A stretch of 64,000 nucleotides of DNA from Erwinia sp. 198. Its GTDB lineage: Bacteria; Pseudomonadota; Gammaproteobacteria; Enterobacterales; Enterobacteriaceae. Below are positions 31,048 to 39,926 of this stretch, piece by piece. The notes under the pieces were generated by a model. The model worked only from the letters and a program-made list of their open reading frames with translations, had not been told where the DNA came from and made no database searches. Location of the stretch: NCBI RefSeq assembly GCF_003937915.1, contig NZ_RHUM01000002.1, positions 310,001 to 374,000 on the forward strand, read 5' to 3'. A program made the position numbers and the translations under genes. Within the stretch, counting starts at the first letter, position 1, and the number at the start of each line of letters is the position of its first letter.

Positions 31048-32343
31048 CTAGCGCGCGCCGTGCAGTATTGGGCCTGTAGTGGGCAGAAATCCCGGCAGAT
31101 AGCGCATGACCGATAAGTCGTCAGCGGCAATTGCCGGAGCGCGTCCTGAGATAATATCAGAAAGCAGCTGTCCGGAGCCGCAGGCCATGGTCCAACCGAG
31201 CGTTCCGTGACCGGTATTCAGATAAAGATTTTTAAACGGTGTGCGCCCGACAATCGGCGTGCCGTCCGGGGTCATCGGGCGCAGCCCGGTCCAGAACGTT
31301 GCCCGGGCGAGATCGCCGCCCTGCGGATAGAGATCCCGCACCACCATTTCCAGCGTTTCGCGTCTGGCGGGCAGCAGTTTGGTATTGAAGCCAACGATCT
31401 CCGCCATGCCGCCAACGCGGATCCGATTATCAAAGCGCGTAATCGCCACTTTATAGGTTTCGTCCAGCACCGTGGAAACCGGCGCTGCCTCCGGATTGGT
31501 AATCGGGATAGTCAGCGAATAGCCTTTCAGCGGATAAACAGGGATAGCGATAAGGTCGCTGAGCAGCGAAGTAGAATAAGAGCCGAACGCCACTACGTAC
31601 GCGTCCGCCGTTATGATTTCAGCGCCGCATTTCACGCCGACAATCTGGTTATGCTCCTGCAGCAGCGCGTCAACGGGCGTATTAAAGCGGAAAGTCACGC
31701 CCGCCGCTTTTGCCATCTCCGCCAGCCGACGGGTAAACAGCTGGCAGTCGCCGGTTTCGTCGTTAGGCAGGCGCAGACCGCCGGTCAGCAGATGACTGGT
31801 GGTCGCCAGCGCGGGTTCCGCTTCGGCCAGCTGGCTGGCTTCCAGCAGTTCATAGGGCACGCCCGCCTCTTTTAATACCGCGATATCCCTGGTGGCGCTT
31901 TCAAACTGCTGCGCGGTGCGGAAAAGCTGCAGCGTTCCGCCCTGGCGTCCCTCATAGGCAATACCCGTCTCATGGCGCAGCGCCTTTATGCAGTCGCGGC
32001 TGTATTCAGCGATGCGCACCATGCGGCTTTTATTTTCCTGATAGTGACGCATATCGCAGTTACGCAGCATTTGCCACATCCAGGCCAGCTGGAAACGGCT
32101 GCCGTCCGGGCGGATAGCCAGCGGCGCATGACGCTGAAACATCCATTTTATCGCCTTCAGCGGCACGCCGGGTGCCGCCCACGGCGCCGCATAGCCGGGC
32201 GAAATTTGTCCCGCGTTGCCCGCGCTGGTTTCCAGCGCCACGTCGGGCTGACGATCGATAACCGTCACCTCATGCTCGCTTTGGGCCAGATACCAGGCGC
32301 TGGCCACGCCCACCACGCCACTTCCCAGAATGACAACTCGCAT
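31048..32343 (-). CDS. dadA: D-amino acid dehydrogenase
   Basis: FAD-dependent dehydrogenase bound to the inner membrane that oxidises D-alanine to pyruvate and ammonia, passing electrons to the quinone pool. The N-terminal [17 protein letters not shown] is the dinucleotide-binding fold; the C-terminal RVGGMAE and NTGHGTLGW blocks are typical of the DAO superfamily. Length 431 (432 in E. coli). It is the first gene of the dadAX operon; the 524-base region between it and divergent spoVR holds both promoters. Confidence 0.97.
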   Translation of the reverse strand: MRVVILGSGVVGVASAWYLAQSEHEVTVIDRQPDVALETSAGNAGQISPGYAAPWAAPGVPLKAIKWMFQRHAPLAIRPDGSRFQLAWMWQMLRNCDMRHYQENKSRMVRIAEYSRDCIKALRHETGIAYEGRQGGTLQLFRTAQQFESATRDIAVLKEAGVPYELLEASQLAEAEPALATTSHLLTGGLRLPNDETGDCQLFTRRLAEMAKAAGVTFRFNTPVDALLQEHNQIVGVKCGAEIITADAYVVAFGSYSTSLLSDLIAIPVYPLKGYSLTIPITNPEAAPVSTVLDETYKVAITRFDNRIRVGGMAEIVGFNTKLLPARRETLEMVVRDLYPQGGDLARATFWTGLRPMTPDGTPIVGRTPFKNLYLNTGHGTLGWTMACGSGQLLSDIISGRAPAIAADDLSVMRYLPGFLPTTGPILHGAR

Positions 32344-32867
32344 CGCTACTCCACCGCCGGTTTCTTGAAGATGAATACACTGGATACAGGCGGCCGCTGC
32401 GGTGAAAAAAGCTGCGGGATGACAGCGGACGCCCTGTAAAAATATTGCCCTTCTTTTTTACCCTGGGCGGGAATAAAAACAAGATGCCGATGATAAATCG
32501 GAGTTTAATATTGCAATAGTTGCGACAGCAGCAGCAAATAATCATGAACACGCTATTTATTCCTTTCCGCAGCAGAATATGATTACGCCATATTTTCCGC
32601 TTATATACAGGATATTATCCTGTCCGGATTATTATTTTTTGCGCTTTACCTGACGTTAAAATGATTTTCCGGCTTCCGCTCTATTTTCTGCCGAAGATTT
32701 CCATTGTATTCCCCTGAGCGATCGGAGAGAGTGAACTATCATTGAGTTACTGGCTTCAATTCCAGGCCTGTTCCGACGGCGGCAGCGTCATGGCAGGTCG
32801 TAATGAAAACGGATGTTTGTCGCTACTGATGTAACGTCGAAAACCGGTTTTAAAAAAGGGGTGCGCT
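32344..32867. other. dadA-spoVR divergent regulatory region
   Basis: 524 bases with no gene. It contains a perfect palindrome, ACAGGAT-ATT-ATCCTGT (32607-32623), that could be an operator. No convincing CRP (TGTGA-N6-TCACA) or sigma-54 site was found by eye. Confidence 0.45.
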
Positions 32868-34403
32868 ATGACGACTATCTTTGATGAGTCCATTACGAAC
32901 AGCCAACGACTCAGCGACGGTCCCGACTGGACGTTCGATCTGCTGGACGTCTACCTTGCAGAAATTGACCGCGTCGCCAAACTCTATCGCCTTGATACCT
33001 ATCCGCATCAAATCGAAGTCATCACTTCTGAACAGATGATGGACGCTTATTCCAGCGTCGGGATGCCCATCAACTACGCGCACTGGTCATTCGGTAAAAA
33101 ATTTATCGAAACCGAACAGCGCTATAAGCACGGTCAACAGGGCCTGGCTTATGAAATCGTCATCAACTCCAATCCGTGTATCGCCTATCTGATGGAGGAA
33201 AATACCATCACTATGCAGGCGCTGGTGATGGCGCACGCCTGCTATGGCCACAACTCCTTTTTTAAAAATAACTACCTGTTCCGTAGCTGGACGGACGCCA
33301 GTTCTATCGTTGACTACCTGATTTTCGCCCGTAACTATATCAGCGAGTGCGAAGAGCGCTACGGCGTGGAGGAAGTCGAAAGGCTGCTGGATTCCTGCCA
33401 TGCGCTGATGAACTATGGTGTCGATCGCTATAAGCGTCCGCAAAAGATCTCCTTACAGGAGGAGAAGGCCCGCCAGCGCAGCCGCGAAGAGTATCTGCAA
33501 AGCCAGGTGAACATGCTTTGGCGTACGCTACCGCGTCGCGAAGCGGAGGCGACCCATACCGAAGCGGCACGCTATCCCAACGAGCCGCAGGAAAACCTGC
33601 TCTATTTTATGGAAAAAAACGCGCCTCTGCTGGAGTCCTGGCAGCGAGAAATCCTGCGTATCGTGCGTAAGGTCAGCCAGTATTTTTATCCGCAGAAGCA
33701 GACTCAGGTGATGAACGAGGGCTGGGCGACCTTCTGGCACTACACCATCCTCAATCATCTGTATGACGAGGGGAAAGTCAGCGAGCGCTTTATGCTGGAA
33801 TTTCTGCACAGCCATACCAACGTGGTTTACCAGCCGCCCTATAACAGCCAGTGGTATAACGGTATTAACCCTTACGCGCTGGGCTTCGCCATGTTTCAGG
33901 ATATCAAGCGCATCTGTCAGGAGCCAACGGAAGAAGATCGCTACTGGTTCCCGGATATTGCTGGTTCAGACTGGCTGGAAACGCTGCACTTCGCCATGCG
34001 AGAGTTCAAGGACGAGAGCTTTATCAGCCAGTTCCTGTCGCCAAAAGTCATGCGGGATTTTCGCCTGTTTACGGTGATGGATGACGATCGCAATAACTTC
34101 CTGGAAATTGCCGCCATCCATGACGAAGCGGGCTATCGGGCGATCCGTCAGCAGCTTTCCGCGCAGTATAATTTAAGCAATCTGGAGCCTAATATTCAGG
34201 TTTATGACGTCGATCTGCGCGGCGATCGCTCGTTGACGCTGCGCTACGTGCCGCATAGCCGCGCGCCGCTGGATAAGAGCCGCCGCGAAGTGTTAAAGCA
34301 CGTGCATCGCCTGTGGGGCTTTGATGTCCATCTGGAACAGCAGAATGACGACGGCAGCACGGAAATTCTCGACCGCTGTCCGCCCCGACCTTCTTCCCTG
34401 TAA
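32868..34403 (+). CDS. ycgB: SpoVR family protein (YcgB)
   Basis: SpoVR-family protein of unknown biochemical role that co-occurs with YeaG (PrkA) and YeaH in many proteobacteria and is RpoS dependent in E. coli. Conserved blocks are MAHACYGHNSFFKNNYLF with paired histidines, MNEGWATFWHYTILN and the C-terminal PLDKSRREVLKHVHRLWGF. Length 511 (510 in E. coli). It keeps the E. coli order dadX-dadA-ycgB-fadR and ends at a shared bidirectional terminator. Confidence 0.96.
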   Translation: MTTIFDESITNSQRLSDGPDWTFDLLDVYLAEIDRVAKLYRLDTYPHQIEVITSEQMMDAYSSVGMPINYAHWSFGKKFIETEQRYKHGQQGLAYEIVINSNPCIAYLMEENTITMQALVMAHACYGHNSFFKNNYLFRSWTDASSIVDYLIFARNYISECEERYGVEEVERLLDSCHALMNYGVDRYKRPQKISLQEEKARQRSREEYLQSQVNMLWRTLPRREAEATHTEAARYPNEPQENLLYFMEKNAPLLESWQREILRIVRKVSQYFYPQKQTQVMNEGWATFWHYTILNHLYDEGKVSERFMLEFLHSHTNVVYQPPYNSQWYNGINPYALGFAMFQDIKRICQEPTEEDRYWFPDIAGSDWLETLHFAMREFKDESFISQFLSPKVMRDFRLFTVMDDDRNNFLEIAAIHDEAGYRAIRQQLSAQYNLSNLEPNIQVYDVDLRGDRSLTLRYVPHSRAPLDKSRREVLKHVHRLWGFDVHLEQQNDDGSTEILDRCPPRPSSL

Positions 34404-34410
34404 TAACCTG

Positions 34411-34439
34411 AAAAGCCGGTGCTGAAGACCGGCTTTTTT
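34411..34439. terminator. Bidirectional terminator between spoVR and fadR
   Basis: AAAAGCCGGT pairs with ACCGGCTTTT over a 7-base loop, with a T run on the plus strand and a T run from the A residues on the minus strand. It serves the convergent spoVR and fadR. Confidence 0.88.
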
Positions 34440-34467
34440 ACGGCCTATCAAGGGATTTTACAGAAAA

Positions 34468-35184
34468 CTAACGACGTACGCCGGATTCAGCGGGCATGGT
34501 GTTTTGCATGCCGTGCCAGATCTCACCGCTGCGATGGCCGTAATCGCGCACCGTTTCTACAATCTTGTCCAGCTGCTGGGTCTGACAAATCGTCAGCAGC
34601 TGCTGATAGAATTCACGCGCCACGCGACGCGCTTCCGGATTTGAAAAATAGTGGCGGCCTACGCGGGTATACAGCCCTTTCAGCCCGTTAAGGATCAGGC
34701 CGTAGATAGGATTACCGGAGGCAAAAGCCAGCCCGCGAAAGATATTGTAATCCAGCTCGGTATAGGCTTCCGCCCGGTCTTCTACCTGCTGCGCGGTGAC
34801 CAGAACCGCCTCTGCTTTATCCGGATGAATACGGATAGCGCGGCGAATAAATACGGAGGAAATATCGGTGCGAACCGAAAGCAGACTGTCGATAAGCTGC
34901 GGTACGCTGTCATGATCGAGACGCGCCAGCGTTTCAAGGATGCTTAAGCCCGAGGTTTCCCAGAAATTATTTACCCGGGTCGGCTTGCCGTGTTGAATGG
35001 TCAGCCAGCCGTCGCGCGCCAGGCGCTGCAGCACCTCACGCAGCGTGGTGCGGGTCACGCCGATCAGCTCTGACAGCTCGCGCTCAGCAGGCAGAATTGA
35101 CCCCGGCGGGAAGCGGCTGTTCCAGATACTTTCGATAATATATTCTTCAGCGAAGCCCGCAGGGCTCTGGGCCTTAATAACCAT
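34468..35184 (-). CDS. fadR: Fatty acid metabolism regulator FadR
   Basis: GntR-family dimer that represses beta-oxidation genes and activates fabA/fabB; long-chain acyl-CoA releases it from DNA. The winged helix (residues 5-73) has the operator-contacting residues Arg35, Thr44, Arg45, Arg49 and His65 all conserved. The C-terminal all-helical acyl-CoA domain follows. Length 238 (239 in E. coli). The gene for its usual target FadD lies 15 kb downstream. E. coli has nhaB between fadR and dsbB; it is missing here. Confidence 0.97.
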   Translation of the reverse strand: MVIKAQSPAGFAEEYIIESIWNSRFPPGSILPAERELSELIGVTRTTLREVLQRLARDGWLTIQHGKPTRVNNFWETSGLSILETLARLDHDSVPQLIDSLLSVRTDISSVFIRRAIRIHPDKAEAVLVTAQQVEDRAEAYTELDYNIFRGLAFASGNPIYGLILNGLKGLYTRVGRHYFSNPEARRVAREFYQQLLTICQTQQLDKIVETVRDYGHRSGEIWHGMQNTMPAESGVRR

Positions 35185-35486
35185 AGCGTATTGTTTCCGT
35201 TGCGTTCAGGGCTGCAAAAATTCGGCTCATCATACCAGATGGCTCAGCCGTCACCTAGACTGACGAAAGCGTAAAACGCTGCCGAAATCGCATTTCTCCT
35301 GAAATGAAGCCCTTGATTAACATTATTAAGCCGTGGCCGCCTGCAGCGCACCGCCGAAGCGATACATTTTTTTACACAGAGGCAAAGCCGCGGCGTTTTC
35401 AGCAGCGTAAATTTGCCGCATAGTGGCTGGCACGGCAGCCCTTTTGGTTTACACTGCCGCTTCAACGCTTATTACAGGGATTGATT
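35185..35486. other. fadR-dsbB intergenic region without nhaB
   Basis: 302 bases between divergent fadR and dsbB. No remnant of the Na+/H+ antiporter gene nhaB, which occupies this spot in E. coli, was seen in any frame. It presumably holds both promoters. Confidence 0.5.
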
Positions 35487-36017
35487 ATGTTGCACTATTT
35501 TAATAGCCGTTCCCGTGGTCGCGGTGCCTGGTTGCTGATGGCGCTGACCGCTTTTGCTCTGGAAATGGTCGCGCTCTATTTCCAGCACGTGATGCTGCTA
35601 AAGCCCTGCGTGATGTGTATTTACGAACGCTGCGCCCTGTTCGGCATTCTTGGTGCTGCGTTGGTAGGCGCTATTGCCCCTAAAACGCCGTTGCGCTGGG
35701 TGGCGATACTGATTTGGATCTATAGCGCCGTGGAAGGTGTACGTCTGGCATGGGAGCATACGATGATCCAGCTGCACCCCAATCCTTTTACCACCTGTGA
35801 TTTCGCCGCCCGCTTCCCGCAGTGGCTGCCTCTTGATAAGTGGCTGCCGTCGGTGTTCGTTGCGACGGGCGACTGTGCGGAAAATCAGTGGTCGCTGTTT
35901 TCGCTGGGCATGCCGCAGTGGATGACGATTATCTTTGCCGCCTACCTCATCGTCGCCCTGCTGGTGCTGCTGGCGCAGTTTTTCACGCCGAAAAAACGCG
36001 ATCTTTTTTCCCGCTAA
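35487..36017 (+). CDS. dsbB: Disulfide bond formation protein B
   Basis: Inner-membrane quinone oxidoreductase that reoxidises periplasmic DsbA. Four membrane helices. The first catalytic pair is Cys41-Cys44 (PCVMC); the second pair sits in the second periplasmic loop (TTCDF and GDCAEN). The start at 35487 gives 176 residues, the E. coli length. A GC-rich terminator follows. It marks the left border of the accessory block (36.1-42.8 kb); in E. coli umuDC follows at this point. Confidence 0.97.
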   Translation: MLHYFNSRSRGRGAWLLMALTAFALEMVALYFQHVMLLKPCVMCIYERCALFGILGAALVGAIAPKTPLRWVAILIWIYSAVEGVRLAWEHTMIQLHPNPFTTCDFAARFPQWLPLDKWLPSVFVATGDCAENQWSLFSLGMPQWMTIIFAAYLIVALLVLLAQFFTPKKRDLFSR

Positions 36018-36030
36018 ACGCTCTCCTCCT

Positions 36031-36075
36031 CCCGGCCGTGCGTATTGTTTGCAGGCGGCCGGGCTTTGCCTTTTG
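36031..36075 (+). terminator. dsbB terminator
   Basis: CCCGGCCG pairs with CGGCCGGG over a 17-base loop; only a broken T-rich run follows. Confidence 0.6.
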
Positions 36076-36148
36076 CCGAATGCTGCGGTTGTCAGCCGGT
36101 AACGAGGCGGCTACGCTTTAAGCACACCTCAATGCAAAAAGGGAAACT

Positions 36149-36319
36149 ATGAAAAACATTGCGTTAGCCCTCTCCTTTGCTTTTTCCGTTACGCTGCTTT
36201 CCGGCTGCACCCACTGGGGCGCCAATGACACGCACAGCCCGCCGCCGGCACCGCCAGGTGGACAACAGCCTCCGGGCGCACCGGGCGGCAGCGGCCCTGT
36301 CGGTCAGCCTCAGTCCTGA
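36149..36319 (+). CDS. Small proline/glycine-rich lipoprotein
   Basis: A 56-residue predicted lipoprotein. A 19-residue signal ends in the lipobox LLSG-Cys20; the mature peptide is THWGANDTHS followed by a proline/glycine-rich tail (PPPAPPGGQQPPGAPGG). GGGAAA upstream of the ATG is a reasonable ribosome site, and a clean terminator at 36327-36359 directly follows, so the gene is a complete monocistronic unit. The residue after Cys is Thr, so outer-membrane sorting is expected. I do not recognise the family; the tail might span or bind the cell wall. Confidence 0.7.
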   Translation: MKNIALALSFAFSVTLLSGCTHWGANDTHSPPPAPPGGQQPPGAPGGSGPVGQPQS

Positions 36320-36326
36320 ACCCGCC

Positions 36327-36359
36327 TCCCCTGAAGTCACGCGCTCAGGGGATTTTTTT
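36327..36359 (+). terminator. Terminator of the small lipoprotein gene
   Basis: TCCCCTGA pairs with TCAGGGGA over a 10-base loop, followed by seven T residues. Confidence 0.9.
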
Positions 36360-36572
36360 GCCTGTCTCCCTCCAGCGCTTTAAAGCCCGGCTTGGTTCAG
36401 TACCTCATCTCCCTGCTTACCCTCCCTCTCCCGACTCGCTTAACCCATAAGAAAGATTGTTAAGTTAATATCACGCCGCTTATTAAATCGTAACGAGCTA
36501 ATCGCGTAAATATATGAAATAAATAATAAAAAACCCTATTGCCAATTCTTAACCAAAGGAATACAGTGCGCT
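36360..36572 (+). other. AT-rich region upstream of the tailspike-like gene
   Basis: About 210 bases, AT-rich in the second half, with no supportable gene. Together with the LexA box it forms the leader of the tailspike-like gene. No phage gene fragment was recognised in it. Confidence 0.4.
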
Positions 36573-36592
36573 TACTGTATAAATATACAGTT
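36573..36592. promoter_or_regulatory. LexA box (SOS operator)
   Basis: TACTGTATAAATATACAGTT agrees with the E. coli LexA consensus TACTGTATATATATACAGTA at 18 of 20 positions, including the invariant CTGT-N8-ACAG. It lies 30 bases before the ATG of the tailspike-like gene, with a possible TATAAA -10 element inside the box. That is the arrangement of tightly LexA-repressed genes such as colicin genes. Confidence 0.85.
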
Positions 36593-36622
36593 AAAAACCC
36601 ACTAACAAAGGATGGAAACATT

Positions 36623-38857
36623 ATGGCTGATACACTGATTTTTAATGAAGTTGCTTCATTCGCCGCGCTGCGTGCCCGCAAACCTGCCGCTGAAGGCGAA
36701 CGCGTTTTCCTGAGCTCCTGGAATGCCCGCGCTGCCGGCGACCGCTCTGTCACCTTTGGCGAAGGCTGGTTTACCGGTTATCTGGTCGCGGCGACGGACG
36801 ACGGCGGCTTTATCGCCAGCAACGGCGGCGCGTACCACTGGCGTCGCGACAGCGATATTGAAGCGTTAACCGTTCATGACTTCGGCGCCGTACCGGGCGG
36901 TAAGGTTGACTGCGCACCTGCCGTGAAGGCGATGTATGAATTTATGACCGGCAGCTTCGCCCGCGGCTTTACCGACGGCCTTTCCAGCAAAGTCGGTATC
37001 CGTTTCGGCACGGGCACCTACCTGGTTAAGCCGCTCGACCTGCGCACCTATGGCGACAAAATCCCGGCCAACCACTCGGAGCTGCCTTATAACCCAAGCG
37101 GCTACTTCGCCGCCGGCGATTTCGTGATGCGCGGCGTGACCACCAGCTTCGGCAAGCAGATCGGCACGCGTATTATCTCTGACAAATCCACTTCGGCCGT
37201 GCTGGCGCTGAACCACCGCTACTTTTCTATCTACGGCATTGAGTGGGAAGGCCAGCAAACGGTGAAGCAGGACGAAACCACCAATATGCTGATTGGTGCA
37301 ACGGTGGGCGTATTTAACGATACCGCCTCCAATAAACAGCCGTTTATCACCAACGAATGCGTGGGCGGCACCTTTGCCAACGTCTCCTACTTTAAAGCCA
37401 GCAATACCGGTGAAGCGGCGATTTACTACCTCGACAGCCTTGACAGTAAATTCACCCAGATTTACTGCAGCCGCGTGGCGGGCCCGGTAATTAAGGTAGG
37501 CTGGAGCAACCGTCCGTCCGGCGCCTGGGATCACTCCACGGCGATTGAGCTTACGGAATTTAACTTCCAGTTTTGCTACGCACCGGCTATCTGGATCCCT
37601 CGTCATGGCCAGGGCCTGATACGTAACGGCTGGATCGAACACAGCGCCGTGCCGATGGATATCAACAACGGCCAGTGGCTGATTGAAGCGCTGAGCATTG
37701 AGTCTTCTACCTACGATGCCGTGTTTTTTAATTCACGCGTCATTATGTCGCAATGGTCAAATCCGACCGGCGTGGAGTACGACCGCACTTCTGCGCCAGG
37801 CAGCGCAACCTGGTTCAGCTATCCGAAAAATCCGGACGGCAGCGATATCGTCGCCAAACTCTCCGGGTATGAAATGGGCATGTCGCTGTTTCAAAACAGC
37901 GGTACCTATCTGGACCATCCGCTGCGCGCGCAGTGGCTGAGCGGCGTGCTGCGCGGCACCATTGACAGCAGCCAGCGCTGGTTAAATATCGGTACGTTTC
38001 GGATGCCAAAAACCGGCAGCCACTGGAAAATTGAGGTGGACTGCCGCAGTACCTACGGCGGCATCGGTGGCGACACCGCCATGCCGATCCAGAACGACCG
38101 TGCAGCCGGTACGCTGCATATCCACGTAGCGCGTGGCGCGGGCTCGGTCCCGGCAGTAAGCTACTGGATGGAAGGCACGCCGGGTATTAGCGAAGTGCAG
38201 TATATACCTCAGGATTATAACGATATTCTGCCGGGCCTGTGGGTCAAGCTGCCTGATACCATTGCAGAATATGGTGTACACGTTCGCGGCACAGGTGAAA
38301 TGCGTGAGGATAACGGCAGCTGGGCAAGATTTACGCCGAGCGGCGTGACGCAAAGCGCAGCGCCGGAAGGCGGCGTGGCGGCGCAGGCGCGGATGTCGAT
38401 GAACAACGGCCAGGCCGGTTTTGGCGCGCAGGATGACGTTGCCGGCATCAGCACCCGCTCCCAGGCCTCGACTACCGTGCCGGTAGAGCAATCTAAACCG
38501 CGCCAGTGGATGCGCATTAACGTCAACGGGATTGAATACGCAATGCCTTATTACGCCTTTACGCCGCAGATTGATACCCAGCCGGCAGCCACGGTTTCCA
38601 TTGCGGCGGGCGGCACGTTAAACCTGAGCGTTGCGGCTAAGGACGCTGCAACCTGGCAGTGGCAGAAGTCGACCAACGGCACCACCTGGACGAATATCGC
38701 CAATGCGAAAAGCGCCACATGGAGCAAGTCTGCCGTGACCAGCGCCGATGCCGGCCAGTATCGCTGCGTGATCAAGGGACAAGTCGGTGCCGTTGACGCC
38801 TCCGTGACCACTAACCAGGTAACCACGAACGTCTCAGTGGTCACCGTCACCGCTTAA
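36623..38857 (+). CDS. Orphan phage-tailspike-like beta-helix protein with C-terminal Ig-like domain
   Basis: A 744-residue protein with no signal peptide. Residues 1-76 (NEVASFAALRARKPAAEGERVFLSSW ... DDGGFIASNGGAYHWRRD in outline) follow the tailspike head pattern ASxAxLRAxxP..G.RVF..GW...DNGG.....W.R. Residues about 87-110 (VHDFGAVPGGKVDCAPAVKAM) are the entry of a pectate-lyase-3 type right-handed beta-helix, as in phage depolymerases and the EPS enzyme WceF of Pantoea stewartii. Residues about 645-744 form an immunoglobulin-like domain ending around DAGQYRC. The start at 36623 has GGATGGA upstream. No capsid, tail or lysis gene is adjacent. Activity on a polysaccharide is inferred from fold alone. 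Confidence 0.8.
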   Translation: MADTLIFNEVASFAALRARKPAAEGERVFLSSWNARAAGDRSVTFGEGWFTGYLVAATDDGGFIASNGGAYHWRRDSDIEALTVHDFGAVPGGKVDCAPAVKAMYEFMTGSFARGFTDGLSSKVGIRFGTGTYLVKPLDLRTYGDKIPANHSELPYNPSGYFAAGDFVMRGVTTSFGKQIGTRIISDKSTSAVLALNHRYFSIYGIEWEGQQTVKQDETTNMLIGATVGVFNDTASNKQPFITNECVGGTFANVSYFKASNTGEAAIYYLDSLDSKFTQIYCSRVAGPVIKVGWSNRPSGAWDHSTAIELTEFNFQFCYAPAIWIPRHGQGLIRNGWIEHSAVPMDINNGQWLIEALSIESSTYDAVFFNSRVIMSQWSNPTGVEYDRTSAPGSATWFSYPKNPDGSDIVAKLSGYEMGMSLFQNSGTYLDHPLRAQWLSGVLRGTIDSSQRWLNIGTFRMPKTGSHWKIEVDCRSTYGGIGGDTAMPIQNDRAAGTLHIHVARGAGSVPAVSYWMEGTPGISEVQYIPQDYNDILPGLWVKLPDTIAEYGVHVRGTGEMREDNGSWARFTPSGVTQSAAPEGGVAAQARMSMNNGQAGFGAQDDVAGISTRSQASTTVPVEQSKPRQWMRINVNGIEYAMPYYAFTPQIDTQPAATVSIAAGGTLNLSVAAKDAATWQWQKSTNGTTWTNIANAKSATWSKSAVTSADAGQYRCVIKGQVGAVDASVTTNQVTTNVSVVTVTA

Positions 38858-38954
38858 TGTCGTACGGGGTGGCGATGCTTTGCGTCCCGCCCCCAGGCTA
38901 CAGGCCGCATCGAAAACGATCGGCACAGAACGTCAGGATGTGCCTGTAGCTGCC

Positions 38955-39836
38955 TTATGAACGCATTCCTTTATGTACCACCTCCAGCACCTTTCCCAGA
39001 TCCTGCACGTCAACCTGCCCCGACGCCGAAGCATCGCCAAACATAGCGAAAGTCAGCGCCGAACCGGACAGTTCTCCGCTCATGCGTGACAGCACGCCCG
39101 TTTCACCCATCGACATCGTTAACAGCGGGCGCTGCGCATAGTGCTGATGCATATCCAGCGTAGCGTTAAGCAGGGTCAGCACGTCTTCCGGGCCTTTCGG
39201 CATCGCCGCCAGCTTCAACACATCAGCGCCGCGCCGCTGCTGCTCGCTCAGGCGAGCGATAATTTCCTGAGCGGAAGGCGTAGCGTGTAGCTCATGGCTG
39301 GAGAGAATGACATGTTTACCCTGTTGATGCGCCAGCCCGATCAGCGGATCGGTCAGCGTGCTGTTGCGGTACATCTCAATATCCAGCAGATCGAACTGGC
39401 CGGCCGTCAGCAAGGCGTGATACAGCGCGGCATACTTTTTATCGCTGATGGTTTTCTTGCCGCCTTCGGCTTTGGTGCGAAACGTCAGCAGCAATAGCTT
39501 GTCGCCAAGGCGCGAGAACACCTGCCGCGTTAAAGCCGCCATCGCGTCGATATCGTCAACGTTGTCCAGCGGATCGAGCCTTAGCTCCAGCATATGAAAA
39601 TCGCTTCTGTCCGCAATCTGATCAACGAAGGCCAAAACTGCCCTTTCGCTGCTGGCAGTGGTTGGAATAATCACTTTGGGCTGACCTTCGCCAATAGCGA
39701 TCCCTTTCAGTTTCAGAACGGGCTTATCAGGCTGAGGCGGTTTCGAAGCTTCGGAGGCCGCGGCGACGGGGGTGGAAGACATAAGCGAAAGGGCGACCAG
39801 TGCACCTCCGCAACCGATAAACTCTCTGCGATGCAT
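38955..39836 (-). CDS. Exported type I 3-dehydroquinate dehydratase
   Basis: AroD-family (class I, Schiff base) dehydroquinate dehydratase carrying a 27-residue export signal. MHRREFIGCGG has the twin-arginine pattern RRxFI, then a hydrophobic stretch ending VAAA. The catalytic pair is intact: Lys208 (DVLKLA) forms the imine and His181 (SSHELHATPS) is the base; Glu84, Arg251 and Gln274 are in the usual substrate-binding places. At 293 residues it is longer than cytoplasmic AroD (252) by the signal and linker. It probably acts in the periplasm on 3-dehydroquinate, for instance from quinate oxidation, rather than in the shikimate pathway proper. It is monocistronic. Confidence 0.88.
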   Translation of the reverse strand: MHRREFIGCGGALVALSLMSSTPVAAASEASKPPQPDKPVLKLKGIAIGEGQPKVIIPTTASSERAVLAFVDQIADRSDFHMLELRLDPLDNVDDIDAMAALTRQVFSRLGDKLLLLTFRTKAEGGKKTISDKKYAALYHALLTAGQFDLLDIEMYRNSTLTDPLIGLAHQQGKHVILSSHELHATPSAQEIIARLSEQQRRGADVLKLAAMPKGPEDVLTLLNATLDMHQHYAQRPLLTMSMGETGVLSRMSGELSGSALTFAMFGDASASGQVDVQDLGKVLEVVHKGMRS

Positions 39837-39926
39837 AACGCTTTACCTCCCGGTTAAGGGTAAAGATTTTAAGCATAGCAAAGGAAATCAGGCCGGTAGC
39901 GCACTGCCCTTGACGGATGCCAGACG

